Below, piece after piece: positions 53,967-63,590 of a stretch of DNA of 64,000 nucleotides. Within the stretch, counting starts at the first letter, position 1. Each line of letters opens with the position of its first letter. The notes below the pieces were generated by a model. The model saw nothing but the letters and a program-made list of their open reading frames with translations. It was not told where the DNA came from and searched no databases. A program made the translations under genes and the position numbers. The DNA is taken from contig NZ_CABVPP010000010.1 in the NCBI RefSeq assembly GCF_902499075.1, positions 62,001 through 126,000 of the forward strand. Direction: 5' to 3'. This DNA comes from Burkholderia pseudomultivorans. GTDB lineage: Bacteria > Pseudomonadota > Gammaproteobacteria > Burkholderiales > Burkholderiaceae.

Positions 53967-56900
53967 TTAGCGATGCATCGTTTCGACCTGCTGCATCGGG
54001 GTCGCATCGACCGGCGGCAGCGGCTTGCGTTCGCGCGGGGCGCGGACCGGACGCGGCAGTTTCGACGCGGCTTCCTGCGCCGCGCGGAACTTCTCGGCGT
54101 CCGTGTTCACCCACACGAGGCCGGCCTGCTCGAGCACGACCTCGAGGCTTGCCGAAGCGTGGGCCGGCGCGGCGGCGGGCGCCGGTGCCGGAGCCGGCGC
54201 CGGCGCAGGTGCGGCGGCGGCCGCGACGGGCTCGACCGGCACCGCTTCGACGCGAACCGGCTCGATGGCTGCCGGTGCGGCTTCGGGTGCGGCTTCGGGT
54301 GCGACGACCGGTGCCGGCTCGGCGACCGGTGCGGCCTGCGGTGCTTCGACTGCAGCCGGGGCTTCCGGTGCGGCCGCCGGCACTTCGAACGCGTCGGTCG
54401 GCGAAACCGCGACCGGCGCGGGGCCGGCTTCGGCCACGACGGCCGGGGCTTCCGGTGCTGCCGGCGCTACCGGTGCCGATTCGGCTGCTTCGACGACGGC
54501 AGGTTCTGCCGCCGCAACCGGTGCTGCCTCGACGCGGGCCGGTGCCGGCTGAGCGTCGGCGACGACCGGAGCAGCCGGTTCGGCGTGCTGCCCGACCGCT
54601 TCCGCGACGACGGCGCCAGCCGCTGCCACGGCCGCCACGGCTGCCGGAGCGGCCGCATGCGCCGGTTCGGCAACCGGCGTCACCGCTTGCGCTGCGGCTT
54701 CGCCGTCCGCGCCTTCGGCACCGCCGGCGATTGCGCCTTCGTCCTCGCGCTCGCGACGACCGCCGCGACGGCCGCGCCGGCGACGACGACGTTCCTCGCC
54801 GGCGGCTTCGGTGTCGGCTGCCGCATCGGCGCCGGGCAGGGCGGTTGCCGCGACCTTGTCGGCTTCGTCCTGTTCCGGATGGCTTTCGCCGCGGTTGACG
54901 GTCTCGAGCGTGGCCGCGTGCTGGGTCGGCTTGCGGCGCTCGCCGCGTTCGCGGCGCTCACCGCGCTCCTGGCGCTCGCCGCGACCGGCTGCGTCGACGG
55001 CTTCCGGCTGCTCGACGCGCTCGCGCGGTTCACGATTCTCGCGTGCTTCGCGCTGCTCGCGGTTTTCACGCGGCTCGCGACCCTCGCGACCTTCGCGCTG
55101 GCCGCGGCCTTCACGGCCCTCCCGACCTTCGCGTCCCTCGCGATGTTCACGCGGCTCGCGCGCTTCCTTGCCTTCGCGTTCCTGGCGCTGCGGCTGGCCG
55201 CGGCCGGCTGCGGCCTGGTCGCGGCCGCCTTGCGCCTGCTGGGCGTTGCCGCCACGGCGGTTGCGGTTGCGATCGCCGCCGCGCTCACCGCGCTGCTCGG
55301 TCTTCTCGGCACGCTCGCCGCGGGCCGGACGGGCAGCCTGCTCCTTCGCCGGTGCCGGCGCCGGTGCGACCGGCGCGGGCGCCGGAGCCGGCGACAGGCC
55401 GAACAGGCCCTTCAGCCAGCCGACGAAGCCGCCGCTCGCCACCGGGGCGGGGGCGGGTACCGGGGCCGGCGCAACCGGCTCGGCCGTGCGCTGCGGCGCC
55501 GGGCTCGGGGCCGGACGCTCGGGCGTGATGCCCTTGACCGCGGCTTCCTGCTTCGGCTTCACGTCGGCCGCACGCTTGCTGTAGCCGGTTTCCGACTCCA
55601 GTTCGCGGGCGGCTTCCTCGGCCATCTTCCAGGACGCGCGCGGATCGTCGAGGCGCGCGTCGTCGTGGCGCAGGCGCTCGAGCTTGTAGTGCGGCGTATC
55701 GAGGTGCTTGTTCGGGATCAGCACGATGCCGACCTTGAAGCGCGACTCGATCTTGTTGATTTCCTGACGCTTTTCGTTGAGCAGGAAGGCGGTCACCTCG
55801 ACCGGCACCTGGCAGTGGATCGCCGCGGTGTTTTCCTTCATCGCTTCTTCCTGAATGATCCGCAGCACTTGCAGCGCGGACGATTCGGTGTCGCGGATGT
55901 GGCCCGTGCCGTTGCAGCGCGGGCAGGTCACGTGGCTGCCTTCCGACAGCGCCGGACGCAGGCGCTGGCGCGACAGCTCCATCAGGCCGAAGCGGGAGAT
56001 TTTGCCCATCTGCACGCGTGCACGGTCGTGCTTGAGCGCGTCCTTCAGGCGCTGCTCGACCTCGCGCTGGCTCTTCGCCGATTCCATGTCGATGAAATCG
56101 ATCACGATCAGGCCGCCGAGATCGCGCAGGCGCAGCTGGCGGGCGACTTCATCGGCCGCTTCGAGGTTGGTGCGGGTCGCCGTTTCCTCGATGTCCGCGC
56201 CCTTGGTCGCGCGGGCCGAGTTCACGTCGATCGCGACGAGCGCTTCGGTGTGGTCGATCACGATCGCGCCGCCCGACGGCAGCGGCACCGTGCGCGAGTA
56301 CGCAGTCTCGATCTGGTGCTCGATCTGGAAGCGGGAGAAGAGCGGCACGTCGTCGTGATAGCGCTTCACCTTGCTGACATTGTCCGGCATCACGATATCC
56401 ATGAATGCACGGGCCTGATCGTAGATCTCGGTCGTGTCGATCAGGATTTCGCCGATGTCGGGCTGGAAATAGTCCCGGATCGCGCGGATCACGAGGCTCG
56501 ATTCCAGGTAGATCAGCATCGGCTGGCCGGGATGGCCGTTTTGCGATGCCGCTTCGATCGCGCGCCACAGTTGCAGCAGGTAGTTCAGGTCCCACTGCAG
56601 TTCCTCGGCGCTGCGGCCGATGCCCGCGGTGCGGGCGATCATGCTCATGCCGTCGGGAATCTGCAGTTGGGCCATCGTCTCGCGCAGTTCCTGGCGCTCG
56701 TCGCCCTCGATCCGGCGCGACACGCCGCCGCCGCGCGGATTGTTCGGCATCAGCACGAGGTAGCGGCCGGCGAGCGAGATGAAGGTCGTGAGGGCCGCGC
56801 CCTTGTTGCCGCGCTCTTCCTTCTCGACCTGGACGATCAGCTCCTGGCCTTCGCGCAGCGCGTCCTGGATGCGCGCGGAGCGCATGTCGACGCCTTCCTT

Positions 56901-57134
56901 GAAGTACTGGCGGGCGACTTCCTTGAACGGCAGGAAGCCGTGGCGGTCTTCGCCGTAGTTGACGAAGCAGGCCTCGAGCGACGGCTCGATGCGGGTGATG
57001 ACACCTTTGTAGATATTGCCTTTGCGCTGTTCGCGCCCGGCTGTCTCGATGTCGATGTCGATGAGCTTTTGCCCGTCGACGATGGCGACGCGCAGCTCCT
57101 CCTGCTGCGTCGCATTGAACAGCATGCGTTTCAT
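53967..57134 (-). CDS. rne: Ribonuclease E
   Basis: 1055 residues, close to E. coli (1061). Single-strand endonuclease and degradosome scaffold. The catalytic N-half is well conserved: [21 protein letters not shown], an S1 domain near 35-120, the DNase I-like site with [12 protein letters not shown] and LIVIDFIDM (two Asp that bind Mg2+), and the Zn-link [12 protein letters not shown]. From about residue 520 it is disordered: Pro/Ala-rich, then an Arg/Glu/Gly tract of degenerate repeats (about 660-740), an [16 protein letters not shown] patch and an Ala/Pro/Glu-rich tail. Its 722-base upstream region suggests a long autoregulated leader. Confidence 0.96.
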   Translation of the reverse strand: MKRMLFNATQQEELRVAIVDGQKLIDIDIETAGREQRKGNIYKGVITRIEPSLEACFVNYGEDRHGFLPFKEVARQYFKEGVDMRSARIQDALREGQELIVQVEKEERGNKGAALTTFISLAGRYLVLMPNNPRGGGVSRRIEGDERQELRETMAQLQIPDGMSMIARTAGIGRSAEELQWDLNYLLQLWRAIEAASQNGHPGQPMLIYLESSLVIRAIRDYFQPDIGEILIDTTEIYDQARAFMDIVMPDNVSKVKRYHDDVPLFSRFQIEHQIETAYSRTVPLPSGGAIVIDHTEALVAIDVNSARATKGADIEETATRTNLEAADEVARQLRLRDLGGLIVIDFIDMESAKSQREVEQRLKDALKHDRARVQMGKISRFGLMELSRQRLRPALSEGSHVTCPRCNGTGHIRDTESSALQVLRIIQEEAMKENTAAIHCQVPVEVTAFLLNEKRQEINKIESRFKVGIVLIPNKHLDTPHYKLERLRHDDARLDDPRASWKMAEEAARELESETGYSKRAADVKPKQEAAVKGITPERPAPSPAPQRTAEPVAPAPVPAPAPVASGGFVGWLKGLFGLSPAPAPAPVAPAPAPAKEQAARPARGERAEKTEQRGERGGDRNRNRRGGNAQQAQGGRDQAAAGRGQPQRQEREGKEAREPREHREGREGREGREGRGQREGREGREPRENREQREARENREPRERVEQPEAVDAAGRGERQERGERRERGERRKPTQHAATLETVNRGESHPEQDEADKVAATALPGADAAADTEAAGEERRRRRRGRRGGRREREDEGAIAGGAEGADGEAAAQAVTPVAEPAHAAAPAAVAAVAAAGAVVAEAVGQHAEPAAPVVADAQPAPARVEAAPVAAAEPAVVEAAESAPVAPAAPEAPAVVAEAGPAPVAVSPTDAFEVPAAAPEAPAAVEAPQAAPVAEPAPVVAPEAAPEAAPAAIEPVRVEAVPVEPVAAAAAPAPAPAPAPAPAAAPAHASASLEVVLEQAGLVWVNTDAEKFRAAQEAASKLPRPVRAPRERKPLPPVDATPMQQVETMHR

Positions 57135-57856
57135 GAACGACTCCAGGCGGCTCTACCGGCGGCGCTTCGCGGTTGTCAGTCGCGAAGACGGGGACGACGG
57201 CAGGCCGCGCCTTGTTGTGTTGTCACGAGCACGCTGGAGCGGGAACGATGGCGGGGAGAATTGCCTGAAGAGGCGCTTGGGCCCCGAACGACGGGACCGG
57301 CGGCCAAAGGGCACCTGCGAACACGGCTTCAAAGCACGGCGTCCACACACCGCACGCTGCGAAAGCGCGCTAAGCCTGAGACCGGCATTGCCACGGGCGC
57401 GCGCAATGCGTCGCGCGCGCCGACGGGCGGCAGATGCTGCGGCTTGGGCCGCAGCGGGGAGTATCGAATCCAGCCCGACTTTCCCGCCTGGGGTGTACTT
57501 CCTTGGTTTGACGTCGCCAAGCCCCGCACGCTTCGCGGGGCCAAATCGGGCGCAACGCCGTAATTTTCGCAACCGGCAGCCTGCGCGGACGCACTTCGCG
57601 CCGTCGGGCTGCCAATCAAATTCTTTTCAACCAACTTTCCGTTACCGCGGCGCCTTGCCGACCGAATCCGCCTGTGGGCGCGATCCTTGCCGACGGGCGG
57701 CGCCGTGCGTGCAACTTGCTGCTTCTCTTTGATAAGGGGCGAGCAGCGGACCCCCGGCGCAAGTAAAATGACGGTTTGCGCTTGCGCCTTGCCCGGTTGG
57801 GTCGGGTCGGCCTCCAGGCCGCCCGCAACGTCAGGCTGGGCAAAATTATATTCAGT
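57135..57856. other. 722-base non-coding region between divergent rne and rluC
   Basis: No coding sequence is supported. It should hold the rne 5' leader (minus) and the rluC promoter (plus). Hairpin material is present on the minus strand, including GCCCCGC/GCGGGGC arms (57521-57527 and 57535-57541). A TAAAAT at 57764-57769 is a possible rluC -10, but without a good -35. Long leader RNA that is cleaved by RNase E itself is known from E. coli rne; here it is only an inference. Confidence 0.6.
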
Positions 57857-58861
57857 ATGAATGAGTTAGGCAAAATATCCCAGAATTCGGTCGCAAGCGG
57901 CCAGGTATCGATGATCGAGATCGACGAAAGTGCGGCCGGTCAGCGGATCGACAATTTCCTGTTGCGCGTCTGTAAAGGCGTGCCGAAAAGCCATATCTAC
58001 CGGATCCTGCGCAGCGGCGAAGTGCGTGTGAACAAGGGCCGGGTCGACGCGCAGTACCGGCTCGCGTTCGGCGATCTCGTCCGCGTGCCGCCGGTGCGCG
58101 TGGCCGCGGCCGACCTGGCGCGCGCCGACGCGCCCGTGGTGCCGCCCGCGCATTTCGACGTGCTGTACGAAGACGACGCGATGCTCGTGATCGACAAGCC
58201 GGCCGGCGTCGCCGTGCACGGCGGCAGCGGCGTTGCGTTCGGCGTGATCGAGCAGATGCGCCAGGCGCGTCCGCGCGCGAAATTCCTCGAACTCGTGCAC
58301 CGGCTCGACCGCGAGACGTCCGGCGTGCTGATGCTCGCGAAAAAGCGCTCGGCGCTGGTCGGCCTGCACGAGCAGATCCGCGAAAACCGGATGGACAAGC
58401 GCTATTACGCGTGCGCGCACGGCGAATGGCAGCCGGACTGGGGCCGTCGCCGCGCGGTGAAGGCGCCGCTGTTCAAGTACACGACTGCCGAAGGCGAGCG
58501 CCGCGTGCGCGTGCAGGACGACGGGCTCGCGTCGCATACCGTGTTCAACCTGATCGAGCGCTGGCCCGACTATGCGCTCGTCGAAGCGGAACTCAAAACG
58601 GGTCGGACCCATCAGATTCGCGTGCACCTCGCGCATCTCGGCCTGCCGATCGCCGGCGACGCCAAGTATGGCGATTTCGCGCTGAACAAGGCGCTGGCCC
58701 GCGCGAACGCGCAGCCGTCGCTCAAGCGCATGTTCCTGCATGCGCACCGGCTGCGGCTCGCCCATCCGCTCACCGGCGAGCCGCTGCAGTTCGATGCGCC
58801 GTTGCCGGACGAGTGCCGGCGTTTTCTTGATCAACTCAGCGCATTGCGCGATACCGCCTGA
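57857..58861 (+). CDS. rluC: 23S rRNA pseudouridine synthase (RluC)
   Basis: 334 residues. An N-terminal S4 RNA-binding domain (QRIDNFLLRVCKGVPKSHIYRILRSGEVRVNKGRVDAQYRL) is followed by the RluA-type catalytic domain, with the nucleophile D151 in VHRLDRETSGVLMLAKK and AELKTGRTHQIRVHLAHLGLPIAGDAKYGD at the C-terminal side. It modifies U955, U2504 and U2580 of 23S rRNA in E. coli. ATG 57857 is preferred; the open frame starts at 57776. The HAD gene follows 5 bases after the stop. Confidence 0.95.
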   Translation: MNELGKISQNSVASGQVSMIEIDESAAGQRIDNFLLRVCKGVPKSHIYRILRSGEVRVNKGRVDAQYRLAFGDLVRVPPVRVAAADLARADAPVVPPAHFDVLYEDDAMLVIDKPAGVAVHGGSGVAFGVIEQMRQARPRAKFLELVHRLDRETSGVLMLAKKRSALVGLHEQIRENRMDKRYYACAHGEWQPDWGRRRAVKAPLFKYTTAEGERRVRVQDDGLASHTVFNLIERWPDYALVEAELKTGRTHQIRVHLAHLGLPIAGDAKYGDFALNKALARANAQPSLKRMFLHAHRLRLAHPLTGEPLQFDAPLPDECRRFLDQLSALRDTA

Positions 58862-58866
58862 ACCGC

Positions 58867-59526
58867 ATGGCCCGACAGCAATTTGATCTGATCGTCTTCG
58901 ACTGGGACGGCACGCTGATGGATTCGACCGCGCATATCGCGTACAGCATCCAGGCCGCGTGCCGCGATCTCGGTCTGCCCAGGCCGTCCGACGAATCGGC
59001 CCGCTACGTGATCGGCCTCGGCCTGCGCGATGCGTTGCAGATTACCGCTCCGACCCTCGATCCGTCCGACTACCCGCGGCTGGCCGAGCGCTACCGCTAT
59101 CACTATCTGCTGGACGATCAGCGCATCGAGCTGTTCGCCGGCGTGCGCGAACTGCTCGCGGAGCTGCGCGATACCGGTTATCTGCTCGCGGTCGCGACCG
59201 GCAAGGGGCGCGTCGGCCTGAACCGCGTGCTCGACCAGTCGAAGCTGACGAGCCTGTTCGACGCGACGCGCTGCGCCGACGAGACCTTCTCGAAGCCGCA
59301 TCCGGCGATGCTGCAGGAGTTGTCCCGCGAATTGGGGCAGGACCTGAAGCGGACCGTGATGATCGGCGACACGACGCACGACCTGCAGATGGCCGCGAGC
59401 GCCGGGGCGGCCGGCATCGGCGTCGCGTACGGCGCGCATACGGCCGACGCGCTGGCCGCGCTGACGCCGCGCTTCGTCGCGCCGGACGTCAACGCGCTGG
59501 CCGAATGGCTGCGGGAGCACGCATGA
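58867..59526 (+). CDS. HAD-family hydrolase, phosphoglycolate phosphatase-like
   Basis: 219 residues. HAD-IA: motif I DWDGTLMD holds the nucleophile D12 and acid D14, motif II is VATGKGR, motif III K in FSKPHPAM, and motif IV GDTTHDLQMA. The cap domain is alpha-helical. Close to Gph but of uncertain substrate. It follows rluC by 5 bases and overlaps the Rieske gene by 4 (ATGA), so it belongs to one operon. Confidence 0.92.
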   Translation: MARQQFDLIVFDWDGTLMDSTAHIAYSIQAACRDLGLPRPSDESARYVIGLGLRDALQITAPTLDPSDYPRLAERYRYHYLLDDQRIELFAGVRELLAELRDTGYLLAVATGKGRVGLNRVLDQSKLTSLFDATRCADETFSKPHPAMLQELSRELGQDLKRTVMIGDTTHDLQMAASAGAAGIGVAYGAHTADALAALTPRFVAPDVNALAEWLREHA

Positions 59527-59921
59527 GCGCGGTGTCCGACGCGGATGCCGTGCGCGTGTGCGCGTCCGACGCGCTGGTCGACGGCGGCGCCGGCGTGCGG
59601 GTCGACGCGACGCTGCGCGGCGAGCAGGCCGTCGTGTTCTTCGTCCGCTACGACGGCCGCGCATACGGCTACCTGAACCGCTGCGCGCACGTGCCGATGG
59701 AGCTCGACTGGGCCGAAGGGCAGTTCTTCGAGTCGTCGGGGCTCTACCTGATGTGCGCGACGCACGGCGCGATCTACGAGCCGAATACCGGCAAGTGCGT
59801 CGGCGGCCCGTGCCGCGGCGGCCGCCTGCGGCCGGTCGACGTCGACGAGCGCGACACGCCTGACGGGCGTGCGGTATTCTGGCTGCCCGACGCCGACCTG
59901 CGTCCCGCCACGAACGACTGA
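59523..59921 (+). CDS. Rieske [2Fe-2S] protein
   Basis: 132 residues. The cluster ligands are C54 and H56 (CAHVP) and C78 and H81 (CATHG), a C-x-H...C-x2-H Rieske site. There is no signal peptide, so the protein is cytoplasmic, unlike Rieske subunits of bc1. It is a stand-alone small protein and may feed electrons to an oxygenase elsewhere. Its ATG overlaps the HAD stop by 4 bases. Confidence 0.92.
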   Translation: MSAVSDADAVRVCASDALVDGGAGVRVDATLRGEQAVVFFVRYDGRAYGYLNRCAHVPMELDWAEGQFFESSGLYLMCATHGAIYEPNTGKCVGGPCRGGRLRPVDVDERDTPDGRAVFWLPDADLRPATND

Positions 59922-59933
59922 TTACGACTGCGC

Positions 59934-60926
59934 ATGGCCGACCAACCGAATTTTCCTGAGTCCTCTTCCCGCCCCGACAGCCGCGAGCCGAACTGGGAGC
60001 GCGCGGTGCTCGAACGCGTTGCGCTGGCGGCCGTCAAGGAGCAGCGCGCGGCGCGGCGCTGGAAGATCTTCTTCCGCTTCGCGTTCCTTGCCGTATTCGT
60101 GCTGCTCGCGTTTGCGCTGATCGATTTCTCGAGCGACGCGAAGTTCTCGTCGAGCGGGCGCCATACGGCGCTCGTGACGATCGACGGCGAAATCGCGGCG
60201 GGCACCAACGCGAACGCCGACGACATCAATACCGCACTCGACGCCGCGTTCGACGACGACGGCACGGCCGGCGTCGTGCTGCGGATCAACAGCCCGGGCG
60301 GCAGCCCGGTGCAGGCGGGCATGGTGTACGACGAGATCAAGCGGCTGCGCGCGAAGTATCCGGACAAGCCGCTGTATGTCGTGGTGACCGACATGTGCGC
60401 GTCGGGCGGCTATTACATCGCGTCCGCGGCCGACAAGATCTTCGTCGACAAGGCGAGCATCGTCGGCTCGATCGGCGTGCTGATGGACGGTTTCGGCTTC
60501 ACGGGCCTGATGAACAAGCTCGGCGTCGAGCGCCGGCTGCACACGTCGGGCGAGAACAAGGGCTTCTACGATCCGTTCTCGCCGGAGACGCCGAAGATGG
60601 ATGCGCACGCGCAGGAACTGCTCGACCAGGTCCACGCGCAGTTCATCAAGGCGGTGAAGGACGGCCGCGGCAAGCGGCTGCACGAAACGCCGGACATGTT
60701 CTCGGGCCTGTTCTGGACCGGCGAGAAGAGCGTCGAGCTCGGCCTGGCAGACGGCTACGGCACGACCGACACGGTTGCGCGCGACGTGCTGAAGGCGCCG
60801 GACCTCGTCGACTATACGGTGAAGGAAAGCCTGACGAATCGCGTCGCGCGCAAGTTCGGCGCGGCGGTCGGCGGGGCCGCGATGAAGGCGCTGACGGCGG
60901 CCGGCGCGTCGGTCCAGCTGCGTTGA
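59934..60926 (+). CDS. Signal peptide peptidase SppA/SohB-like, S49 family
   Basis: 330 residues. N-terminal cytoplasmic 40 residues, a membrane span near 44-63 (RFAFLAVFVLLAFALIDFS), then the S49 domain with the nucleophile S157 in DMCASGGYYIASAADKIFVDKASIVGSIGVL; the Lys base lies downstream near KFGLERRLHTSGENKGF-type residues (GVERRLHTSGENKG). It digests cleaved signal peptides. It starts 12 bases after the Rieske stop and ends the four-gene group rluC-HAD-Rieske-SppA. Confidence 0.93.
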   Translation: MADQPNFPESSSRPDSREPNWERAVLERVALAAVKEQRAARRWKIFFRFAFLAVFVLLAFALIDFSSDAKFSSSGRHTALVTIDGEIAAGTNANADDINTALDAAFDDDGTAGVVLRINSPGGSPVQAGMVYDEIKRLRAKYPDKPLYVVVTDMCASGGYYIASAADKIFVDKASIVGSIGVLMDGFGFTGLMNKLGVERRLHTSGENKGFYDPFSPETPKMDAHAQELLDQVHAQFIKAVKDGRGKRLHETPDMFSGLFWTGEKSVELGLADGYGTTDTVARDVLKAPDLVDYTVKESLTNRVARKFGAAVGGAAMKALTAAGASVQLR

Positions 60927-61004
60927 GCGGCTGGACGGCTGCCGGCTGACTGCCGGCACCGCGGCGCACGGGCGCGCAACCCGTGCCGCGGACCGGTCCC
61001 GCCG

Positions 61005-61727
61005 TCAGTTCGCGAGCAGCAGGAAGATTGCAGGGCGCTTGTGCAGGTTCGGCGCAGGCGCCTTTTTCCATTCCGCCGCCGTACGGCTCGCGATCGTCTC
61101 GGTCGCCAGCGTCAGGTCGGCCGCGACGCAGATCTGCGTCGACGGCGCACAGGTCGCGACGAGCGTGTCGAGCATCGCCTGATTCCGGTACGGCGTCTCG
61201 ATGAAGATCTGCGTCTGGCGCGCCTTGCGCGACAACTGTTCCAGCTCGCGCAGGCGCTTCGCGCGCGCGGCCGCGTCGACCGGCAGGTAGCCGTTGAACG
61301 CGAAGCTCTGGCCGTTCAGGCCCGATGCCATCAGCGCGAGCAGGATCGAGCTCGGCCCGACCAGCGGCACGACCTTCACGCCGCGCTCGTGCGCGCGGCG
61401 CACCAGCAGCGCGCCGGGATCGGCGACGGCCGGGCAGCCGGCCTCCGACACCAGTCCCGCGTCCGCGCCGGCCAGCACCGGCGCGAGCAGCCGGTCGATC
61501 TCGCCGGCCGGCGTGTTCACGTTCAGCTCGCGGATTTCGATCTCCTGGATCGGCCGCGTCGTGCCGATCTTCTTCAGAAACGCGCGGGTCGTCTTCGCGT
61601 TTTCGCCGATGTAGTAGCCGAGCGTGCCGGCGCGCGCCTGCACGGCCGCGGGCAGCACGGCGGCGAGCATCGCGTCGTCGCCTTCGCCGAGCGTGTTCGG
61701 GACGAGGTAGAGCGTGCCGGCCGTCAT
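61005..61727 (-). CDS. SAM-dependent methyltransferase of the tetrapyrrole-methylase fold (RsmI-like)
   Basis: 240 residues. The start TLYLVPNTLGEGDDAMLAAV and VSEAGCPAVADPGALLVRRAHERGVKVVPLVGPSSILLALMASGL closely follow the RsmI family (16S rRNA 2'-O-methyltransferase, which has GDAGTPLISDPG). It is shorter than RsmI (about 286) and has EAGCPAVADPG instead of the RsmI loop, so I take it as a paralogue and not RsmI itself. ATG 61727 overlaps the maf stop by 4 bases. Confidence 0.85.
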   Translation of the reverse strand: MTAGTLYLVPNTLGEGDDAMLAAVLPAAVQARAGTLGYYIGENAKTTRAFLKKIGTTRPIQEIEIRELNVNTPAGEIDRLLAPVLAGADAGLVSEAGCPAVADPGALLVRRAHERGVKVVPLVGPSSILLALMASGLNGQSFAFNGYLPVDAAARAKRLRELEQLSRKARQTQIFIETPYRNQAMLDTLVATCAPSTQICVAADLTLATETIASRTAAEWKKAPAPNLHKRPAIFLLLAN

Positions 61728-62353
61728 GCGCGTGCTCCCGGGGCGGCAAACAGCGGATAGCCCGCGGCGCGCAGCATCCGCGTGAGCGCGATCAGCGGCA
61801 GGCCGACCAGCGCGGTCGGGTCGTCCGAGTCGATCGCGTCGAGCAGCGCGATGCCGAGTCCTTCGGACTTCGCGCTGCCGGCGACGTCGTACGGGGTTTC
61901 GGCGCGCAGGTACGCGTCGAGTTCGGCTTCGGGCAGCGCGCGAAAGCGCACGCGCGTGACGACGTCCTCGGTCTGCGCTTCGTCGGTACGGCTGTCGTAC
62001 AGGCACAGCGCGCTATGGAATTCGACCTCGCGGCCCTGCATCGACACGAGCTGCGCGAGCGCGCGTTCGTGCGTGCCGGGCTTGCCGATCTGCAGCCCGT
62101 CGAAGGTCGCCACCTGATCCGACCCGATCACGAGCACGCCGTCCGGCGCGTCGATCGTCGCGGCGACGGCGCGCGCCTTCGCGCCGGCCAGGCGCAGCGC
62201 GGTCGCGGCGGGCGTTTCGCCGTCGAGCGGGGTTTCGTCGAGGTCGGGCGACACGACGTCGAACGGTACGGCGAGGCGCTCGAGCAGCGCGCGGCGGTAG
62301 CGGGAACTGGAGGCGAGAATCAGCCGCGGCGGGCGGCAAACGGTATCCGGCAT
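61724..62353 (-). CDS. Maf-family nucleoside triphosphate pyrophosphatase (YceF-like)
   Basis: 209 residues. Maf/HAM1-fold pyrophosphatase that hydrolyses non-canonical nucleotides; the YceF subfamily prefers 7-methyl-GTP. The start LILASSSRYRRALLERLAVPFDVVSPDLDE and GSDQVATFDGLQIGKPGTHERALAQL are family motifs. It is head-to-head with yceD and followed by a 4-base-overlapping methyltransferase gene. Confidence 0.93.
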   Translation of the reverse strand: MPDTVCRPPRLILASSSRYRRALLERLAVPFDVVSPDLDETPLDGETPAATALRLAGAKARAVAATIDAPDGVLVIGSDQVATFDGLQIGKPGTHERALAQLVSMQGREVEFHSALCLYDSRTDEAQTEDVVTRVRFRALPEAELDAYLRAETPYDVAGSAKSEGLGIALLDAIDSDDPTALVGLPLIALTRMLRAAGYPLFAAPGARA

Positions 62354-62547
62354 GGTCGGTTGGATCGGTGAGTCGTCGGGGCTTGCGCGGGGTTGCGCGG
62401 ACGCAAGCTTAAGTGATTGACTGAAAAAGGTAAAACGGGTATGCTTTCCCGCTTTTCATCGGCAGGCTCTGTTGAAGCGCCTGCCGAGTCTTCGGAAGTA
62501 TGCGGCGCCAGGCCGGATCCGGATGTCACCCTGAAGCAGGAGCGCAC

Positions 62548-63183
62548 ATGAACACTTCTTCTGGCAAACCTGCGGCATCGCTCGATCCGCACGCGGTCGA
62601 CCTGTTCGAGTTTGCTCGCAGCGGGCGGCAGGCCGCCGGCGCGGTGCACCTTTCGCAACTGCCGCGCATGTTGAACGAAGTGCCGGCCGACGCGCCCGAT
62701 CGCGACACGGTCTTCACCTGGCAGGCGGAAGGGTTCACCCAGAAGGAGTTGCAGGACGACGGCACCGAAGGGCAGCAGCCGTATTTGCGCCTCGCGCTGC
62801 ACGGCCACGCATGGCTCACGTGCCAGCGCTGCATGGCCCCGTACGATCAGGCGTTCGACGTCGACATGGTGTACCGGATCGTTGCAACCGAAGAAGAAGC
62901 TGAAGAATTTCCGCTCGACGACGATGAAGCCGATGTGATCGTGGGCTCGCGCCAGTTCGATCTCGTCGACTTGATCGAGGAGGAGTTGCTGCTTTCGCTG
63001 CCGCTCGTGCCCAAGCACGAGGTTTGCCCGGCGGTTCACGAAAGCCTCGTGTCGGGTGCGAGCGGTCCCACGGAGGAGTCGGATGAAGAATCCGGCGAAA
63101 CCGGGGACGAAGGCAAACGGCCGAATCCGTTCGCAGCGCTGGAAGCGTTGAAGAAGGACGGGGACGGCAGCAAGAAACACTAA
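62548..63183 (+). CDS. yceD: YceD-family (DUF177) protein, large ribosomal RNA accumulation protein
   Basis: 211 residues. DUF177 core with LTCQRCMAPY (a CxxC) near residue 91 and EFPLDDDEADVIVGSRQFDLVDLIEEELLLSLPLVPKH near the centre, typical of the YceD protein that precedes rpmF in proteobacteria and affects 23S rRNA accumulation. The tail is acidic. ATG 62548 follows GCAGGAG. rpmF lies 98 bases downstream, and this yceD-rpmF-plsX order is conserved with fatty-acid genes. Confidence 0.95.
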   Translation: MNTSSGKPAASLDPHAVDLFEFARSGRQAAGAVHLSQLPRMLNEVPADAPDRDTVFTWQAEGFTQKELQDDGTEGQQPYLRLALHGHAWLTCQRCMAPYDQAFDVDMVYRIVATEEEAEEFPLDDDEADVIVGSRQFDLVDLIEEELLLSLPLVPKHEVCPAVHESLVSGASGPTEESDEESGETGDEGKRPNPFAALEALKKDGDGSKKH

Positions 63184-63281
63184 GCAGTTGTGGCGCGGGA
63201 AGGCGTAAGGGCCGTGGGGCCAGGGTAGTCAAGCGCCGGATCGGGCTGTGTTAGAATCCGGAAAATTTTTAGGAGTTAGTC

Positions 63282-63461
63282 ATGGCAGTCCAGCAAAACA
63301 AGAAGTCGCCGTCGAAGCGCGGCATGCACCGTTCGCACGATTTCCTGACGGCAGCGCCGCTGGCAGTCGAGCCGAGCACGGGTGAAGTGCACCTGCGTCA
63401 CCACGTCAGCCCGAACGGCTACTACCGCGGCAAGAAAGTCGTCAAGACGAAGAACGACTAA
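63282..63461 (+). CDS. rpmF: 50S ribosomal protein L32
   Basis: 59 residues: [51 protein letters not shown] and a KTKND end, all standard L32. This beta-proteobacterial form is without the zinc-binding CxxC pairs of some L32 homologues. ATG 63282 follows TAGGAG. It is in the yceD-rpmF-plsX order. Confidence 0.97.
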
Positions 63462-63537
63462 GCGTCAAGTCACGCGTTGCGCGCTACGATGCTCGTTCGC
63501 GTGACAAGTGGTTCGCTTGACACTTTCCTGGCGCAAC

Positions 63538-63567
63538 AAAAAGGCGGCATTCAACTGCCGCTTTTTT
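63538..63567 (+). terminator. Hairpin with T tract between rpmF and plsX
   Basis: AAAAAGGCGGCA (from 63538) and TGCCGCTTTTTT form a stem with a bulged G and the loop TTCAAC. It would end or reduce transcription before plsX, 23 bases upstream of its ATG. Confidence 0.6.
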
Positions 63568-63590
63568 GTGCCTGAAATTCGTCGCATTCC

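Noticed and set aside
53958-57563. A 1201-codon open frame on the plus strand opposite rne
   Set aside because: It is the mirror of RNase E in a GC-rich, biased gene; the translated product is Arg/Cys/Phe-rich without known domains, and rne is clearly real.
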